Shown one piece after another: positions 31,683 through 40,835 of a DNA stretch of 64,000 bases; the stretch's first letter is position 1, and each line of letters begins with the position of its first letter. The notes beneath the pieces are model-generated. The model ran no database searches. It was not told where the DNA came from and saw only the letters and a program-made list of their open reading frames with translations. The stretch is taken from NCBI RefSeq assembly GCF_040371085.1, contig NZ_JAMBMT010000001.1:2728001-2792000 (forward strand), written 5' to 3'. The DNA comes from Psychrobacter sp. AH5 (GTDB lineage: Bacteria > Pseudomonadota > Gammaproteobacteria > Pseudomonadales > Moraxellaceae). The translations under genes were made by a program, and so were the position numbers.

Positions 31683-33305
31683 ATGACAACCGCCACTACG
31701 CCTGCTGCCAGCATTCCTGCGATCAAAGAAGACCGCATCTTAATCCTAGATTTTGGCTCACAATACAGCCAGCTAATCGCCCGCCGGGTGCGTGATTCAG
31801 GCGTGTTTTGTGAGATGTTCCCTTATGATATCGACAGCGACCGTATCAAAGATTTTGGAGCTAAAGGGGTGATCTTGTCAGGCGGTCCTGAGAGTGTGCA
31901 TGCGGACAATAGCCCGCGTATCAATGACGCGGTATTTGATTTGGGCGTACCCGTCCTAGGTATTTGCTACGGCATGCAGGCGATGGCAGATCGTTTCGGC
32001 GGTAAGGTACATGCCAGCGATATTCACGAGTTCGGCGCAGCGACCATTAATGTCAATGGTCATTCAAAGCTTACTGATGGCATAGAAGACAGCACTACGG
32101 AAAACAGCACGGCCAATCTAAATGTCTGGATGAGTCATGGCGATAAGGTCATTGAAGCGCCGCAAGGTTTTGATATTATCGCTAGTACGCCCAGCTGTCC
32201 GATTGCGATTATGGCCGATGATGATAAGCACTATTATGGTCTGCAGTTTCATCCTGAAGTCACCCATACCCTACAAGGTCAGGCGCTGCTCGGTCGTTTT
32301 GTGCATCAAATCTGCGACTGTGCAGGGGAGTGGACGCCAGATAATATCGTCGATATGCGTGTGGCGCAGCTCAAAGAGCAAATCGGTGACAAGCAAGTCT
32401 TGCTAGGTCTCTCAGGTGGCGTCGATAGTTCAGTGGTGGCCGCATTGTTGCATAAAGCGATTGGCGATCAGCTCACTTGTGTATTTGTCGATAACGGTCT
32501 GCTGCGTCTGCACGAAGGCGATCAGGTGATGCAAGTGTTCGCGGAAAATATGGGCGTCAAAGTGATTCGCGTCGATGCTGAAGATCTGTTCTTAAATGCC
32601 TTAGCAGGCGAGTCAGATCCGGAAGCCAAACGTAAAATCATTGGTAAAACCTTTATCGATGTCTTCGCCGATAGCGCGCGTAAAGTTAGCGAGCAAAGCG
32701 ATGGCAAAGAGATTGAGTTCTTAGCGCAAGGCACGATTTATCCTGATGTTATTGAATCTGCCAAGTCGCATCAAGGCAAAGCGCACGTCATCAAGAGCCA
32801 TCATAATGTCGGCGGACTGCCTGATGATTTGGCCTTTAAACTCATTGAGCCACTGCGTGATTTATTTAAAGATGAAGTACGTAAATTGGGTATTACTTTA
32901 GGTCTACCAGAGAAAATGATCTATCGTCATCCGTTCCCAGGACCAGGTCTAGGCGTGCGAATCCTTGGTGAAGTCAAAAAAGAATATGCTGATATCCTGC
33001 GTCTTGCCGATGCGATTTTTATGCAGGAGCTGGAGCGCTCTGGCTGGTATGACAAAACCGCGCAAGCCTTTGCGGTATTCCAACCGATCAAATCGGTCGG
33101 CGTGGTCGGTGATGGCCGCCGCTATGCGTGGGTCATTGCGCTACGTGCCGTCGAGACCGTGGACTTTATGACGGCTCGCTTTGCGCATCTGCCATATGAT
33201 TTGATCGAGACCGTATCGAATCGTATCATGAATGAAATCGCTGATGTCTCACGCGTGACGTATGATGTGTCGAGTAAGCCGCCGGCGACGATTGAGTGGG
33301 AATAA
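31683..33305 (+). CDS. guaA: GMP synthase (glutamine-hydrolysing)
   Basis: GuaA converts XMP to GMP with ATP and glutamine. The N-terminal class I amidotransferase domain has catalytic C95 in [12 protein letters not shown] and the His/Glu pair in [10 protein letters not shown]. The ATP-pyrophosphatase P-loop is SGGVDSS from residue 244. The C-terminal dimerisation domain contains [15 protein letters not shown] and ends with PATIEWE. The 540 residues exceed E. coli GuaA by about 15 at the N-terminus. Confidence 0.98.
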   Translation: MTTATTPAASIPAIKEDRILILDFGSQYSQLIARRVRDSGVFCEMFPYDIDSDRIKDFGAKGVILSGGPESVHADNSPRINDAVFDLGVPVLGICYGMQAMADRFGGKVHASDIHEFGAATINVNGHSKLTDGIEDSTTENSTANLNVWMSHGDKVIEAPQGFDIIASTPSCPIAIMADDDKHYYGLQFHPEVTHTLQGQALLGRFVHQICDCAGEWTPDNIVDMRVAQLKEQIGDKQVLLGLSGGVDSSVVAALLHKAIGDQLTCVFVDNGLLRLHEGDQVMQVFAENMGVKVIRVDAEDLFLNALAGESDPEAKRKIIGKTFIDVFADSARKVSEQSDGKEIEFLAQGTIYPDVIESAKSHQGKAHVIKSHHNVGGLPDDLAFKLIEPLRDLFKDEVRKLGITLGLPEKMIYRHPFPGPGLGVRILGEVKKEYADILRLADAIFMQELERSGWYDKTAQAFAVFQPIKSVGVVGDGRRYAWVIALRAVETVDFMTARFAHLPYDLIETVSNRIMNEIADVSRVTYDVSSKPPATIEWE

Positions 33306-33353
33306 TTATTCATATGCTATGATTGTAATATCAACGCAAAGGAGTGATGGACT

Positions 33354-34340
33354 ATGAAACTGGTTCATGTGGGACAAAACGAGTGGATGTTTGAAGATGA
33401 CGTTAGCGATAAGTCGGCTGACAATAGATCAAATGCGCTTGGCGCTGGTAGAGCGCTTAATCTTAAAATAAAAGCCTTTGTAGATGCCGAGGTAAAAAGA
33501 GGTCGTGATATCAACGATATTATGAATGAAGTCATGACCAAATTTCAGCATGAAATTGTGCAAGACTTTGATGAGCAGCCGCCAACCTCATTCCAAGTGA
33601 TACAGATGACGCTGGAGAAAGAAGGTTATGAAGTGGCTCGTGATATTGCTCAGTTTTTAGTATTAGAGAATATGAATGACCCTGATGCTTACTTTAACTT
33701 AGCATTTTTGTGTGAGCAGCATGATGACAGCTTTTTAGCACTATTGAGTAGCCGCGAATGTATGCGCCTATACTTAGAGTATTTCCCCAAAAACTTTAAT
33801 TGGCAAAAAAGTAAGCTGCCATGGGGCATCATGGAGAACCGTCCCTTTTTGCGAGCGCTGTTTCAGCTGGCAAATGTCTATGCTGACAATATGAGCTTTG
33901 ATGAAGCCTGCGAGCAGGGAGAAAGGCTGCTACAAGTTTGCCCTAATGACAACCTAGGTATGCGTGAAGCGCTGATAGAATGGTACATGTTTACCGAAGA
34001 GTATCAGAAAATAATTCGAATTTGCGACAACTATCCAGAGGATATGCTTGCAAATATCGCTTTCGGTAAGGTGCTGGCTTACTGTTATCAAGATAAATTA
34101 GATAAGGCTGAAAAAGAGTGGGATATCGCAAAAGATAACTTGCCTGAAGTGGCGCATGAAATTCTTAAAAAGCGTCATCCTAGACCACGCGGTATGGGTA
34201 TCAATAGTTATGGTATCGAAATTGGTGGTAAAGAGCAGGCTTATCTCTACTGGCAAGATATGGGCGATTGGTGGGAAGAAAATACTACCGCTCAAACCCT
34301 GATTGAGAAAAAACGTGCTGAGAAAAAGAAGAAAAAATAA
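33354..34340 (+). CDS. Tetratricopeptide-like protein of unknown function
   Basis: I do not recognise a named family. The 328-residue protein has no signal peptide. After an 80-residue N-terminal part it reads as paired helices of TPR type: NMNDPDAYFNLAFLCEQ, FDEACEQGERLLQVCPNDN and LDKAEKEWDIAKDN. It has an aromatic segment YLYWQDMGDWWEENT near the end and a lysine-rich tail (KKRAEKKKKK). GGAGTG precedes the ATG, and a strong terminator follows. It starts 48 bp after guaA and may be co-transcribed with it. TPR proteins usually mediate protein contacts. Confidence 0.8.
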   Translation: MKLVHVGQNEWMFEDDVSDKSADNRSNALGAGRALNLKIKAFVDAEVKRGRDINDIMNEVMTKFQHEIVQDFDEQPPTSFQVIQMTLEKEGYEVARDIAQFLVLENMNDPDAYFNLAFLCEQHDDSFLALLSSRECMRLYLEYFPKNFNWQKSKLPWGIMENRPFLRALFQLANVYADNMSFDEACEQGERLLQVCPNDNLGMREALIEWYMFTEEYQKIIRICDNYPEDMLANIAFGKVLAYCYQDKLDKAEKEWDIAKDNLPEVAHEILKKRHPRPRGMGINSYGIEIGGKEQAYLYWQDMGDWWEENTTAQTLIEKKRAEKKKKK

Positions 34341-34370
34341 TTTGATTTAGCGGCACTTCTCTTTAGTTAA

Positions 34371-34399
34371 AACACTCAACTTAGTTGGGTGTTTTTTTT
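34371..34399 (+). terminator. Rho-independent terminator after the TPR-like gene
   Basis: Stem ACACTCAAC/GTTGGGTGT with a three-base loop, followed by eight T. Confidence 0.9.
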
Positions 34400-34430
34400 A
34401 TGGTTAATTTTTCTAACTAAAAAATCTAAT

Positions 34431-35168
34431 CTACAGAAAATGTAATAGTAAACGGCCTATAGAGTTGACCAAGTCGCGACTATAGGTTGCTAACCACTTA
34501 TTCGCTTCTTTATCAAAATGAGAGTCGCTAAACGAATTACGAGAGTTTGCGATAGCGCTTGTTAGTGTAGAAATACTTGTAACCATTAGAACGGGATAAT
34601 TGCCTTTATTCGATAATTTAGAGTTTATATCGTCACGAACAATTTTTGATAAAGGTATTAAGTCTGTCACGTTTATGCTTGTTGGTACGTGTTTATGAAT
34701 ATAAGATTTATAAAGTCCTTCTAAACATGTATATGATAATGTCATCGCATAATCATAATTTGAAATATCAATTGCATTATCAATTTTTGACAGCATTGAG
34801 TTAAGCTTGTCAGAGCTCCATTGCTGATTGGGTATTTTTGCTTTTGGGACTGGTTGAACATTACCAAATAGATATGCTCTTAAATCCTGGGCCTCATTTG
34901 GGAAATGTGGCTCTACAATATCTATAAATGCACGAAAAACTTCAAAGCGAACAGGTTCTTCTAGTTCTTTTAATATATCCCAGTAGAAGTCCTTTCTACT
35001 TGTACTTTTATTCAAGCGCCTACGTTCTTCAATATATAGTGAGTAATCGGGCAATCCGCGATCAAAGTTTTGTACTACTTTAATAAACTCAGAGCCACTA
35101 TGGTAGGCTGGAGTTTCAGCTTTATTCAATATGTTAAATAAATGACTGTAAGCGGATATCCATTGCAT
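34431..35168 (-). CDS. Abortive-infection (Abi-C)-like protein
   Basis: A 245-residue protein whose C-terminal half resembles the Abi_C domain of abortive-infection proteins: a helical segment with DYAMTLSYTCLEGLYKSYI, then SIANSRNSFSDSHF-like spacing (ANSRNSFSDSHFD), close to the RN-S-SH element of that family. The N-terminal half is not recognised. The coding DNA is AT-rich compared with its neighbours, and the gene stands alone between a terminator and an AT-rich gap, as expected for an acquired gene. A role in phage defence is inferred from the domain resemblance only. Confidence 0.6.
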   Translation of the reverse strand: MQWISAYSHLFNILNKAETPAYHSGSEFIKVVQNFDRGLPDYSLYIEERRRLNKSTSRKDFYWDILKELEEPVRFEVFRAFIDIVEPHFPNEAQDLRAYLFGNVQPVPKAKIPNQQWSSDKLNSMLSKIDNAIDISNYDYAMTLSYTCLEGLYKSYIHKHVPTSINVTDLIPLSKIVRDDINSKLSNKGNYPVLMVTSISTLTSAIANSRNSFSDSHFDKEANKWLATYSRDLVNSIGRLLLHFL

Positions 35169-35241
35169 TTAGACTATCTCTTTATTCTTATATGTATATG
35201 TGATTATGAGTTTATCACAAGTAAATATAGTACTTGAAAAT

Positions 35242-35281
35242 AAAAAAATAGTAGTGTTCTAACAGTGTAGAACACTACTAT
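35242..35281 (-). terminator. Terminator of the acuI-like gene
   Basis: Perfect 14-bp stem ATAGTAGTGTTCTA/TAGAACACTACTAT with a 6-base loop, followed on the minus strand by seven T. Confidence 0.9.
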
Positions 35282-35313
35282 CGCCTTCTGAACAGTTCTA
35301 GATAACGTTAACC

Positions 35314-36333
35314 CTAACCCCGCACATTCACCACATAACGTCCCACTGCTTTACCATCAATAAAGCGCTCTAGGTATTCAGGGGTTTGTTCAAGGGTGAT
35401 TTCTTCTGCGTATTGCTCCAGATTGGGTAGTTTCATGTCCGTTGCCACGCGCTGCCAAATCGCTTTTTTGTCCTCAAGTGGGATAAATACCGAGTCGATA
35501 CCCAGTAGCGATACCGCACGCGTGATAAACGGCAATACGGTCATCGAAAATGACGCTGATGCTGCAAGGCCACAGGTCGTCACTGCGCCACCTGGTTTGG
35601 TTTGCTTGAGTAGGTTGGCAAGATAGTCACCGCCGACGGTATCGATGGCATTGGCCCATAGCGGACGGCCAACAGGGCGATTGCCGACTTCATTGATGGT
35701 ATCACGATGGCGCACTTCGGTGGCGCCCAACTCTTTCAAGTGTTCGCTTTGCTCAGGCTTACCAGAGAAGGCGATAGACTCGTAGCCCAGCTGCGAGAGG
35801 ATAGCAATACTGATAGTGCCCACACCGCCTGTCGCGCCTGATACGGCAACGGGGCCATCGCTTGGTTTTGCGCCCATTTTTTCCAGCTTTTGGATGCTTA
35901 GCGCCGCCGTTAGGCCGCCTGTACCATAGATCATCGCTTCTTTTAGGCTCAGCGCTTCAGGGCAAGGCAATGCCCAGTCGGCAGGGATGGCAATCATTTG
36001 TCCGAGTCCGCCTGCGGTGTTCATACCTAAATCATAGCCGAATACCACGACTTCTTGACCTTCGCTAAAAGTGCCAGACTTGTCGCTGACCACCACGCCT
36101 GCCGCGTCAATACCAGGGGTGTGCGGATAGTTTTTGGTGATGCTCTTATTACCCGAGGCCGACATGGCATCTTTATAGTTGAGCGAGGAGTAATGTACTT
36201 CAATCAATAGATCATTGTCAGGCAGGTCGCTGAGGTTGCGCTGTTGAATGCTTTTTTCGAATTTACCGTCGCTGGTTTCTTCGACCACTAAGGCTTTAAA
36301 GGTTTTATTATCAGAGTTTTTTTGATTGGACAT
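35314..36333 (-). CDS. acuI: AcuI/YhdH-type MDR oxidoreductase (acrylyl-CoA reductase family)
   Basis: A zinc-independent medium-chain reductase. The YhdH/AcuI branch reduces acrylyl-CoA to propionyl-CoA with NADPH and protects against acrylate. The 339 residues contain HYSSLNYKDAMSASGN, PGIDAAGVV, the Rossmann loop VSGATGGVGTISIAIL and the branch-typical GGAVTTCGLAAS and LLGIDSV. It is transcribed in the same direction as a second MDR gene 42 bp upstream, so the two probably form an operon. Confidence 0.9.
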   Translation of the reverse strand: MSNQKNSDNKTFKALVVEETSDGKFEKSIQQRNLSDLPDNDLLIEVHYSSLNYKDAMSASGNKSITKNYPHTPGIDAAGVVVSDKSGTFSEGQEVVVFGYDLGMNTAGGLGQMIAIPADWALPCPEALSLKEAMIYGTGGLTAALSIQKLEKMGAKPSDGPVAVSGATGGVGTISIAILSQLGYESIAFSGKPEQSEHLKELGATEVRHRDTINEVGNRPVGRPLWANAIDTVGGDYLANLLKQTKPGGAVTTCGLAASASFSMTVLPFITRAVSLLGIDSVFIPLEDKKAIWQRVATDMKLPNLEQYAEEITLEQTPEYLERFIDGKAVGRYVVNVRG

Positions 36334-36375
36334 AATATTATTCCTTTTTTGGTAAATAAACTTTACGGCGATACC

Positions 36376-37353
36376 TTAAGGCTTAATGAGCACCTTACCA
36401 TTTTTGCCAGATTGTAATTTGCCATCGACGGCCTTTATGATATCTGCTAGATCAAAAGTCGCTTCAACGGGCAATTTCAACTTGCCTTCGACGGCGCGCT
36501 CAATAAGCTCGTCGATTAAGCGCTGTTTATTCTCCACACTCATCTCTTGACTGAGTTTGCTACCCCAGAAGCCTTTTAGCGTCGCTTGTTTAAAGATCAT
36601 ATGCGTCGGGTTAAGTACCATGGGCTTACCTGACATCGCGCCAAATACCGCAAACACTCCGCCATGACCGAGTAGCGATAATAGATCACCACTGTTTTCA
36701 CCGCCGACTGAATCGACCGCTGCGCTGATTTTATCCTCGCCAAGGATGGCTTTGACTTGCTCTTTCCAGTCCTCATTATCAGTGCTGACGTTATTTTCTG
36801 CGCCGATTGCTTCTAGCTCTTTTATGGCATCGCTGCTACGGACCACATTGATAGTGTTGACGCCGCGCGCCGCTGCTAGCATCGCAAGCGATTTACCGAC
36901 TGCGCCGTTCGCCGCGTTATGGATAATCCATTGTCCGCTCTTGGCTTCTAAGAACTCAAGCAGCATAAGCGCGCTAAGCGGCATGGCGATTAATTGCGCG
37001 GCCATCTCATCATCCAAGCTCTCAGGGATGGCGAATACCATATCCTCGTCAGCGACAAAATACTCCGCCCAAGTCGCCTGTACACTAGCGGCGGCGACCC
37101 GTTGACCGACTTTCAAGTTTTTGACCTCACTGCCGACAGCATCGACGACGCCGACCGCCTCGGAGCCTGCAATAGCGGGCATCTCTGGCTTAAAACCATA
37201 TTTACCGCGAATGGTTAACAGATCATGGTTGTGGATAGAGGCGAGCACGGTTTTTACACGCACCTCGGTGGGCTTAGGTTCTGGGATAGGGCTATCGCCT
37301 AGGCTCAATACTTCGGTGGGTTTGCCAAATTCGTTATAAGTTGCGCTGCGCAT
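36376..37353 (-). CDS. MDR-family NADPH quinone reductase / zinc-binding-type alcohol dehydrogenase
   Basis: A second medium-chain reductase of 325 residues. The GroES-like start MRSATYNEFGKPTEVLSLG is followed by AGSEAVGVVDAVGSEV and the nucleotide-binding segment NAANGAVGKSLAMLAAARG. The substrate-domain segment MVLNPTHMIFKQATLKGFWGS resembles 2-enoyl thioester reductases and quinone reductases. No catalytic zinc ligands are evident. The substrate is unknown. Confidence 0.85.
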   Translation of the reverse strand: MRSATYNEFGKPTEVLSLGDSPIPEPKPTEVRVKTVLASIHNHDLLTIRGKYGFKPEMPAIAGSEAVGVVDAVGSEVKNLKVGQRVAAASVQATWAEYFVADEDMVFAIPESLDDEMAAQLIAMPLSALMLLEFLEAKSGQWIIHNAANGAVGKSLAMLAAARGVNTINVVRSSDAIKELEAIGAENNVSTDNEDWKEQVKAILGEDKISAAVDSVGGENSGDLLSLLGHGGVFAVFGAMSGKPMVLNPTHMIFKQATLKGFWGSKLSQEMSVENKQRLIDELIERAVEGKLKLPVEATFDLADIIKAVDGKLQSGKNGKVLIKP

Positions 37354-37502
37354 ATTATATTCCTTTATTTATTAGTGAGTGATTAAGTGGTGAGTTGAGA
37401 TAAGAGGTGAATCACAGTAACAAGCTACGCCCAGTTAGTGCAATATTATTTTGGTTAATAACCTTTTCTTATAATGACGTTTTTCATATAAAGCCTTTGA
37501 TA

Positions 37503-38156
37503 TTACATACCGCTGCCTTGGCGACCTCTATTTTCTAAGCTAACTGGGTTTTCTAAACTATCTGGATTTTCTAATTCTGCTATGCTGTCATTATTTATGC
37601 TTTTAATCACCTCAAAGTCTTTATCGACCATATTCGTTAGTAACGGCTCGCCTTTATCATTGACCCGAAATAAGCCATATTCTGCCGTTTCAAAGGCCTC
37701 GCTATGACCTTCTTGAAAGAAAAAAGCATTGGTCGCAAGCTTAAGCACACCGTTACGAAGCCGATAATAAAGCGCCATTTCATCCGCAGCTAGAGCGTTG
37801 CGAGAATTACTATCGGCTAAACGATCAAAGCGGCCAACGTTGTTATTATCGATTGTTACAATGATATAACCTTCACTTGGCTTAGCATCCGTAATATCTT
37901 GACCAATAGCATAAAGCACCTGATCCTCTATAGCGTATCTGAGCGTCATATAATCGCCCTGCATAAAACCGCGTGGATCGACAGGTGCCAGCTCTAATAG
38001 CACTGTATCACCAGTCGCTAAATGCGTTTCATATTTGGCGACATTGATAGTCATTATCAGCAAAATAATGATCAAACCAAGCAAGGCAATAGTTATTTTA
38101 ACTGGCCGTTTTTGAAGCCAAGGTAGCGACGATTTACTTATCAAATTATTACTCAT
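37503..38156 (-). CDS. GDYXXLXY-domain membrane-anchored protein
   Basis: A 217-residue protein with one N-terminal membrane segment (about 18-40, ITIALLGLIIILLIMTI) and an extracytoplasmic domain. The family motif GDYMTLRY (GDYxxLxY) sits in DPRGFMQGDYMTLRY. Such proteins commonly follow DUF2157/DUF4401 membrane proteins, and that is the case here: its start overlaps the DUF4401 stop by 4 bases. The function of the family is unknown. The C-terminus ends in a short Asn/Ser/Leu/Glu repeat (LENPDSLENPVSLEN). Confidence 0.9.
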   Translation of the reverse strand: MSNNLISKSSLPWLQKRPVKITIALLGLIIILLIMTINVAKYETHLATGDTVLLELAPVDPRGFMQGDYMTLRYAIEDQVLYAIGQDITDAKPSEGYIIVTIDNNNVGRFDRLADSNSRNALAADEMALYYRLRNGVLKLATNAFFFQEGHSEAFETAEYGLFRVNDKGEPLLTNMVDKDFEVIKSINNDSIAELENPDSLENPVSLENRGRQGSGM

Positions 38157-39304
38157 AATAGTCGCTCCTTATCATCAGCCGTTGTTAGTGCTGTCCCGTC
38201 TGCAAAGTAATATTTGACTAGTAATAAACGTATCAATAATAAACCCATTCCGATGATCAGCATGGAGGCGGACTTGAGAAGGAGTGAGGTATCGAGCTGA
38301 TAATAATACCAAAAGATATAACTGACTAAAGCAATAATGCCAAAAGCTAGTAGTACGCGCTGGGAGTTGGCCACAGCGATGACAATGATCAGACTAGCTG
38401 CTAGTAATCCTGAGACATAGATCGACATCATGCCAAGTACAGCGATAGCAATAACGGTGAGTAGTCCTAAGGTGAAAGGTGTTTTGAGCGAGTAGCGTTT
38501 TAGGATAATAAACGCGGCGTATAGGCTAGCAAGCGTTAGTAGCTCTTGTGCTAGAGAATAGTTGTAACTAAAAGCCTCATTATAACGGCCAAAATAGTGA
38601 CCATATTCAGCGGCGATAAAGTAGATAGAAACGCTTAATAACACAAAGGCGCTAGCGTAAGCAACAGCACTAATCATCGCCAAAAAGGCTGGCTGCCACT
38701 CATCAGGCAGGTGTTGTAGGAGCGAATAGCGCTGCAGATTACTAACGATAGCGATTAAGGCTAATAGCCCCAAGCTTATTTCGGCAATATGATAGTAGCT
38801 GCATAAATAGACGAGGCAGCATAGTGCTGCTGTAGCGCTTAACAGTCGATAAACAAAGTTGGGGATGAGTGTAGTCATGACTAGCTGCACACATAATAAT
38901 AGCACTACACTAAATGGCTGCTCAAATCCTTCAAATAATATGGCGAAAGTTATATAGCCTTGACCGGCCAAAGTGATAGCAAAAGCTAAACTATTCCAAA
39001 AAGAGCTAAGGCGTATATGGGCGTTATAAAACAAAAACGCGCCAATAGCGCTCAATATAATACCCGTGACAAAGAGCCCGACAAAACTCTCAAGAATATC
39101 ACTCTTGTTTAATAACAGCGTTAAAAACCCTATAAGAAATAGGCTAGCCAAAATACCGCTAAAACCAAAAAATATACTGATAAACCAAGGGGCGCTTTGC
39201 TCAGTGTTATCGCTTGCATCTATAACAGTATCATCAATCAAGCCTAAGTTTTTTAGCTGAGTTAGAGTTTGATTAGGGGCGTTTTTATGGATAGTTTCAC
39301 TCAT
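38153..39304 (-). CDS. DUF4401-type multi-pass membrane protein
   Basis: A 383-residue protein with about ten membrane segments, and an Ile/Val/Leu/Ala-rich composition typical of DUF4401. The start at 39304 (MSETIHKN) is chosen because ATGAGTGA overlaps the stop of the upstream gene, implying coupled translation; a longer in-frame reading from 39355 lies wholly inside the upstream gene. It is the middle gene of a three-gene membrane operon with DUF2157 and GDYXXLXY partners. Function unknown. Confidence 0.88.
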   Translation of the reverse strand: MSETIHKNAPNQTLTQLKNLGLIDDTVIDASDNTEQSAPWFISIFFGFSGILASLFLIGFLTLLLNKSDILESFVGLFVTGIILSAIGAFLFYNAHIRLSSFWNSLAFAITLAGQGYITFAILFEGFEQPFSVVLLLCVQLVMTTLIPNFVYRLLSATAALCCLVYLCSYYHIAEISLGLLALIAIVSNLQRYSLLQHLPDEWQPAFLAMISAVAYASAFVLLSVSIYFIAAEYGHYFGRYNEAFSYNYSLAQELLTLASLYAAFIILKRYSLKTPFTLGLLTVIAIAVLGMMSIYVSGLLAASLIIVIAVANSQRVLLAFGIIALVSYIFWYYYQLDTSLLLKSASMLIIGMGLLLIRLLLVKYYFADGTALTTADDKERLL

Positions 39305-40391
39305 AATCAGTGCCCCCACTGCTAGCGGTACTCTCAGAGTCGCGGCGGCTTTCATCAGCGACCTTACGTAACCAAACCACCGCAGCTGAACTCATGCCAA
39401 TCAGTAATAGTGCCAAAAGTAAAAAGCCCCCGGCCTCCCAACTGCTCGCCAATAAAAACCTATTTACCAGAGATATAATGACGACTATGCTAGAAAAACA
39501 AAGATAAGTCAGCATAAGTAAATCCGTATCATGCTGATAAAAACGCCAATAAATAAAGGCGCACCAGCCTGCCCATAACGATAAAGACAGCAGCATAACC
39601 CAAACTTCGCTATTTTCAAAAACAGCGGTGAGAGCCACCAAAGTACTAGCGATAGTACTCACTAGCGCAACCACATAACTGCTCCAATGCAAGCTGGTCT
39701 GAGGGTGTGCGATGGTTTGGTGAGAATGATTGGGATGATGGAAATGATGGGTATTAGAGATGGCGCGTTTGTTATCAACAAAAACAAGCCAAAGATTTAG
39801 CGCTATGAAATTAACTAACGCAAAGATTATGATTTGTACCGTGCTTTGATAACTATCCTCAAACAAAGACAGGTCTATGACATCGAGATATAGCACTAAG
39901 GAGGTATTAACGAGACCAAGCCACAATAGCCACAGTGCCGGAAAGCGGGCAATAATGACCCAAGGAGTTATCAGCACTGCCCACGCAAAAAACAGCTGCC
40001 AAGTATCTGCGCCGGTCTGATACACCTGCCCAAATAGCGCCAGCAAACTGCCCGTAATGATACTAGCGACCAGCAATAATAGCTGACAAATAAAATGAAA
40101 CCTGCGCCGAAAAGAGAGAGCCACGTAGAGCGCAATAGTGATGACCAGAGCGCCTTCGACCAAAGCGAATTTGCCTAGCTTGCCCAAATTTTGCCAATTA
40201 TAAGCAATAAAAAACACCAGTGATAACACCAATGCCAGCGCACCGATAATCAGCAAGGCTTTATCGAAGAAGCTAAGCCATGTGCTTTTGCTGGGATAGA
40301 CTTCTAGGTGTTTGGCAGCAGCCTCTGCATGCTCAATTGGCAATCGACCTTGGCTGACTAATTGCTCAATAATACGCCTTGATGTGCTCAT
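39297..40391 (-). CDS. DUF2157-domain membrane protein
   Basis: A 364-residue protein. The cytoplasmic N-terminus RRIIEQLVSQGRLPIEHAEAA (in part) is the DUF2157 start. About nine membrane segments follow, including DKALLIIGALALVLSLVFFIAYNW-type segments. A His-rich hydrophilic stretch (THHFHHPNHSHQTIAH) near residues 215-230 could bind metal, which is unusual and inferred only. First gene of the three-gene operon. Function unknown. Confidence 0.88.
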   Translation of the reverse strand: MSTSRRIIEQLVSQGRLPIEHAEAAAKHLEVYPSKSTWLSFFDKALLIIGALALVLSLVFFIAYNWQNLGKLGKFALVEGALVITIALYVALSFRRRFHFICQLLLLVASIITGSLLALFGQVYQTGADTWQLFFAWAVLITPWVIIARFPALWLLWLGLVNTSLVLYLDVIDLSLFEDSYQSTVQIIIFALVNFIALNLWLVFVDNKRAISNTHHFHHPNHSHQTIAHPQTSLHWSSYVVALVSTIASTLVALTAVFENSEVWVMLLSLSLWAGWCAFIYWRFYQHDTDLLMLTYLCFSSIVVIISLVNRFLLASSWEAGGFLLLALLLIGMSSAAVVWLRKVADESRRDSESTASSGGTDYE

Positions 40392-40835
40392 AGCGCTCTC
40401 TTATTAACAGAATGTTTAGCTTATCTTAGCGGTTTTTAGTTAGCGCTGATATCACTAAGTCAATAATCGTTTGATTAAAATACTTTGATAATAAAGAACA
40501 AAAATAGTTGACAAATATGGCTTTTTTAATTATTAATGTTACGCAAGCTTAACTATATTTATGCTAGTAACAAAAAATAGGTTATGATTTTGAATCTATT
40601 CTTTATAAAGTATTAATCTTGGATAAACGGTTATTTACCATTGATAAATGGTTTATAAATATGAGTTTGGCTTAATAGATTCTATAGATTTGAGAGTACA
40701 GTACTGAAAGTATAAACCTAATAGGACTGCTCAAAGCGTCTTTTAGGATGGTATTATCTGTGTTTACTCTATACTATGCATTTGATTTACTAAAAATTAG
40801 TCGACTTATCATACTCCTCCCCAGCCAACTGCTAT
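40392..40835. other. 444-bp intergenic region upstream of oppA
   Basis: Divergent promoters for the DUF2157 operon and the opp operon are expected here. It is AT-rich with no coding pattern. The only clear element is the promoter-like pair at 40508-40536, which would give oppA a long leader of almost 300 bases. Confidence 0.5.
40508..40536 (+). promoter_or_regulatory. Candidate opp operon promoter
   Basis: Perfect -35 TTGACA (40508-40513) and TATTAA (40531-40536), 17 bases apart. Confidence 0.4.

Noticed and set aside
35430..35445. GTTTCATGTCCG half-match to parS
   Set aside because: Only one half of the palindrome is present.
29590..36333. BCCT transporter plus AcuI read as a DMSP catabolism cluster
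   Set aside because: The genes are 4 kb apart with guaA between them, and no dddD, dddL, dddB or dddC gene is seen.
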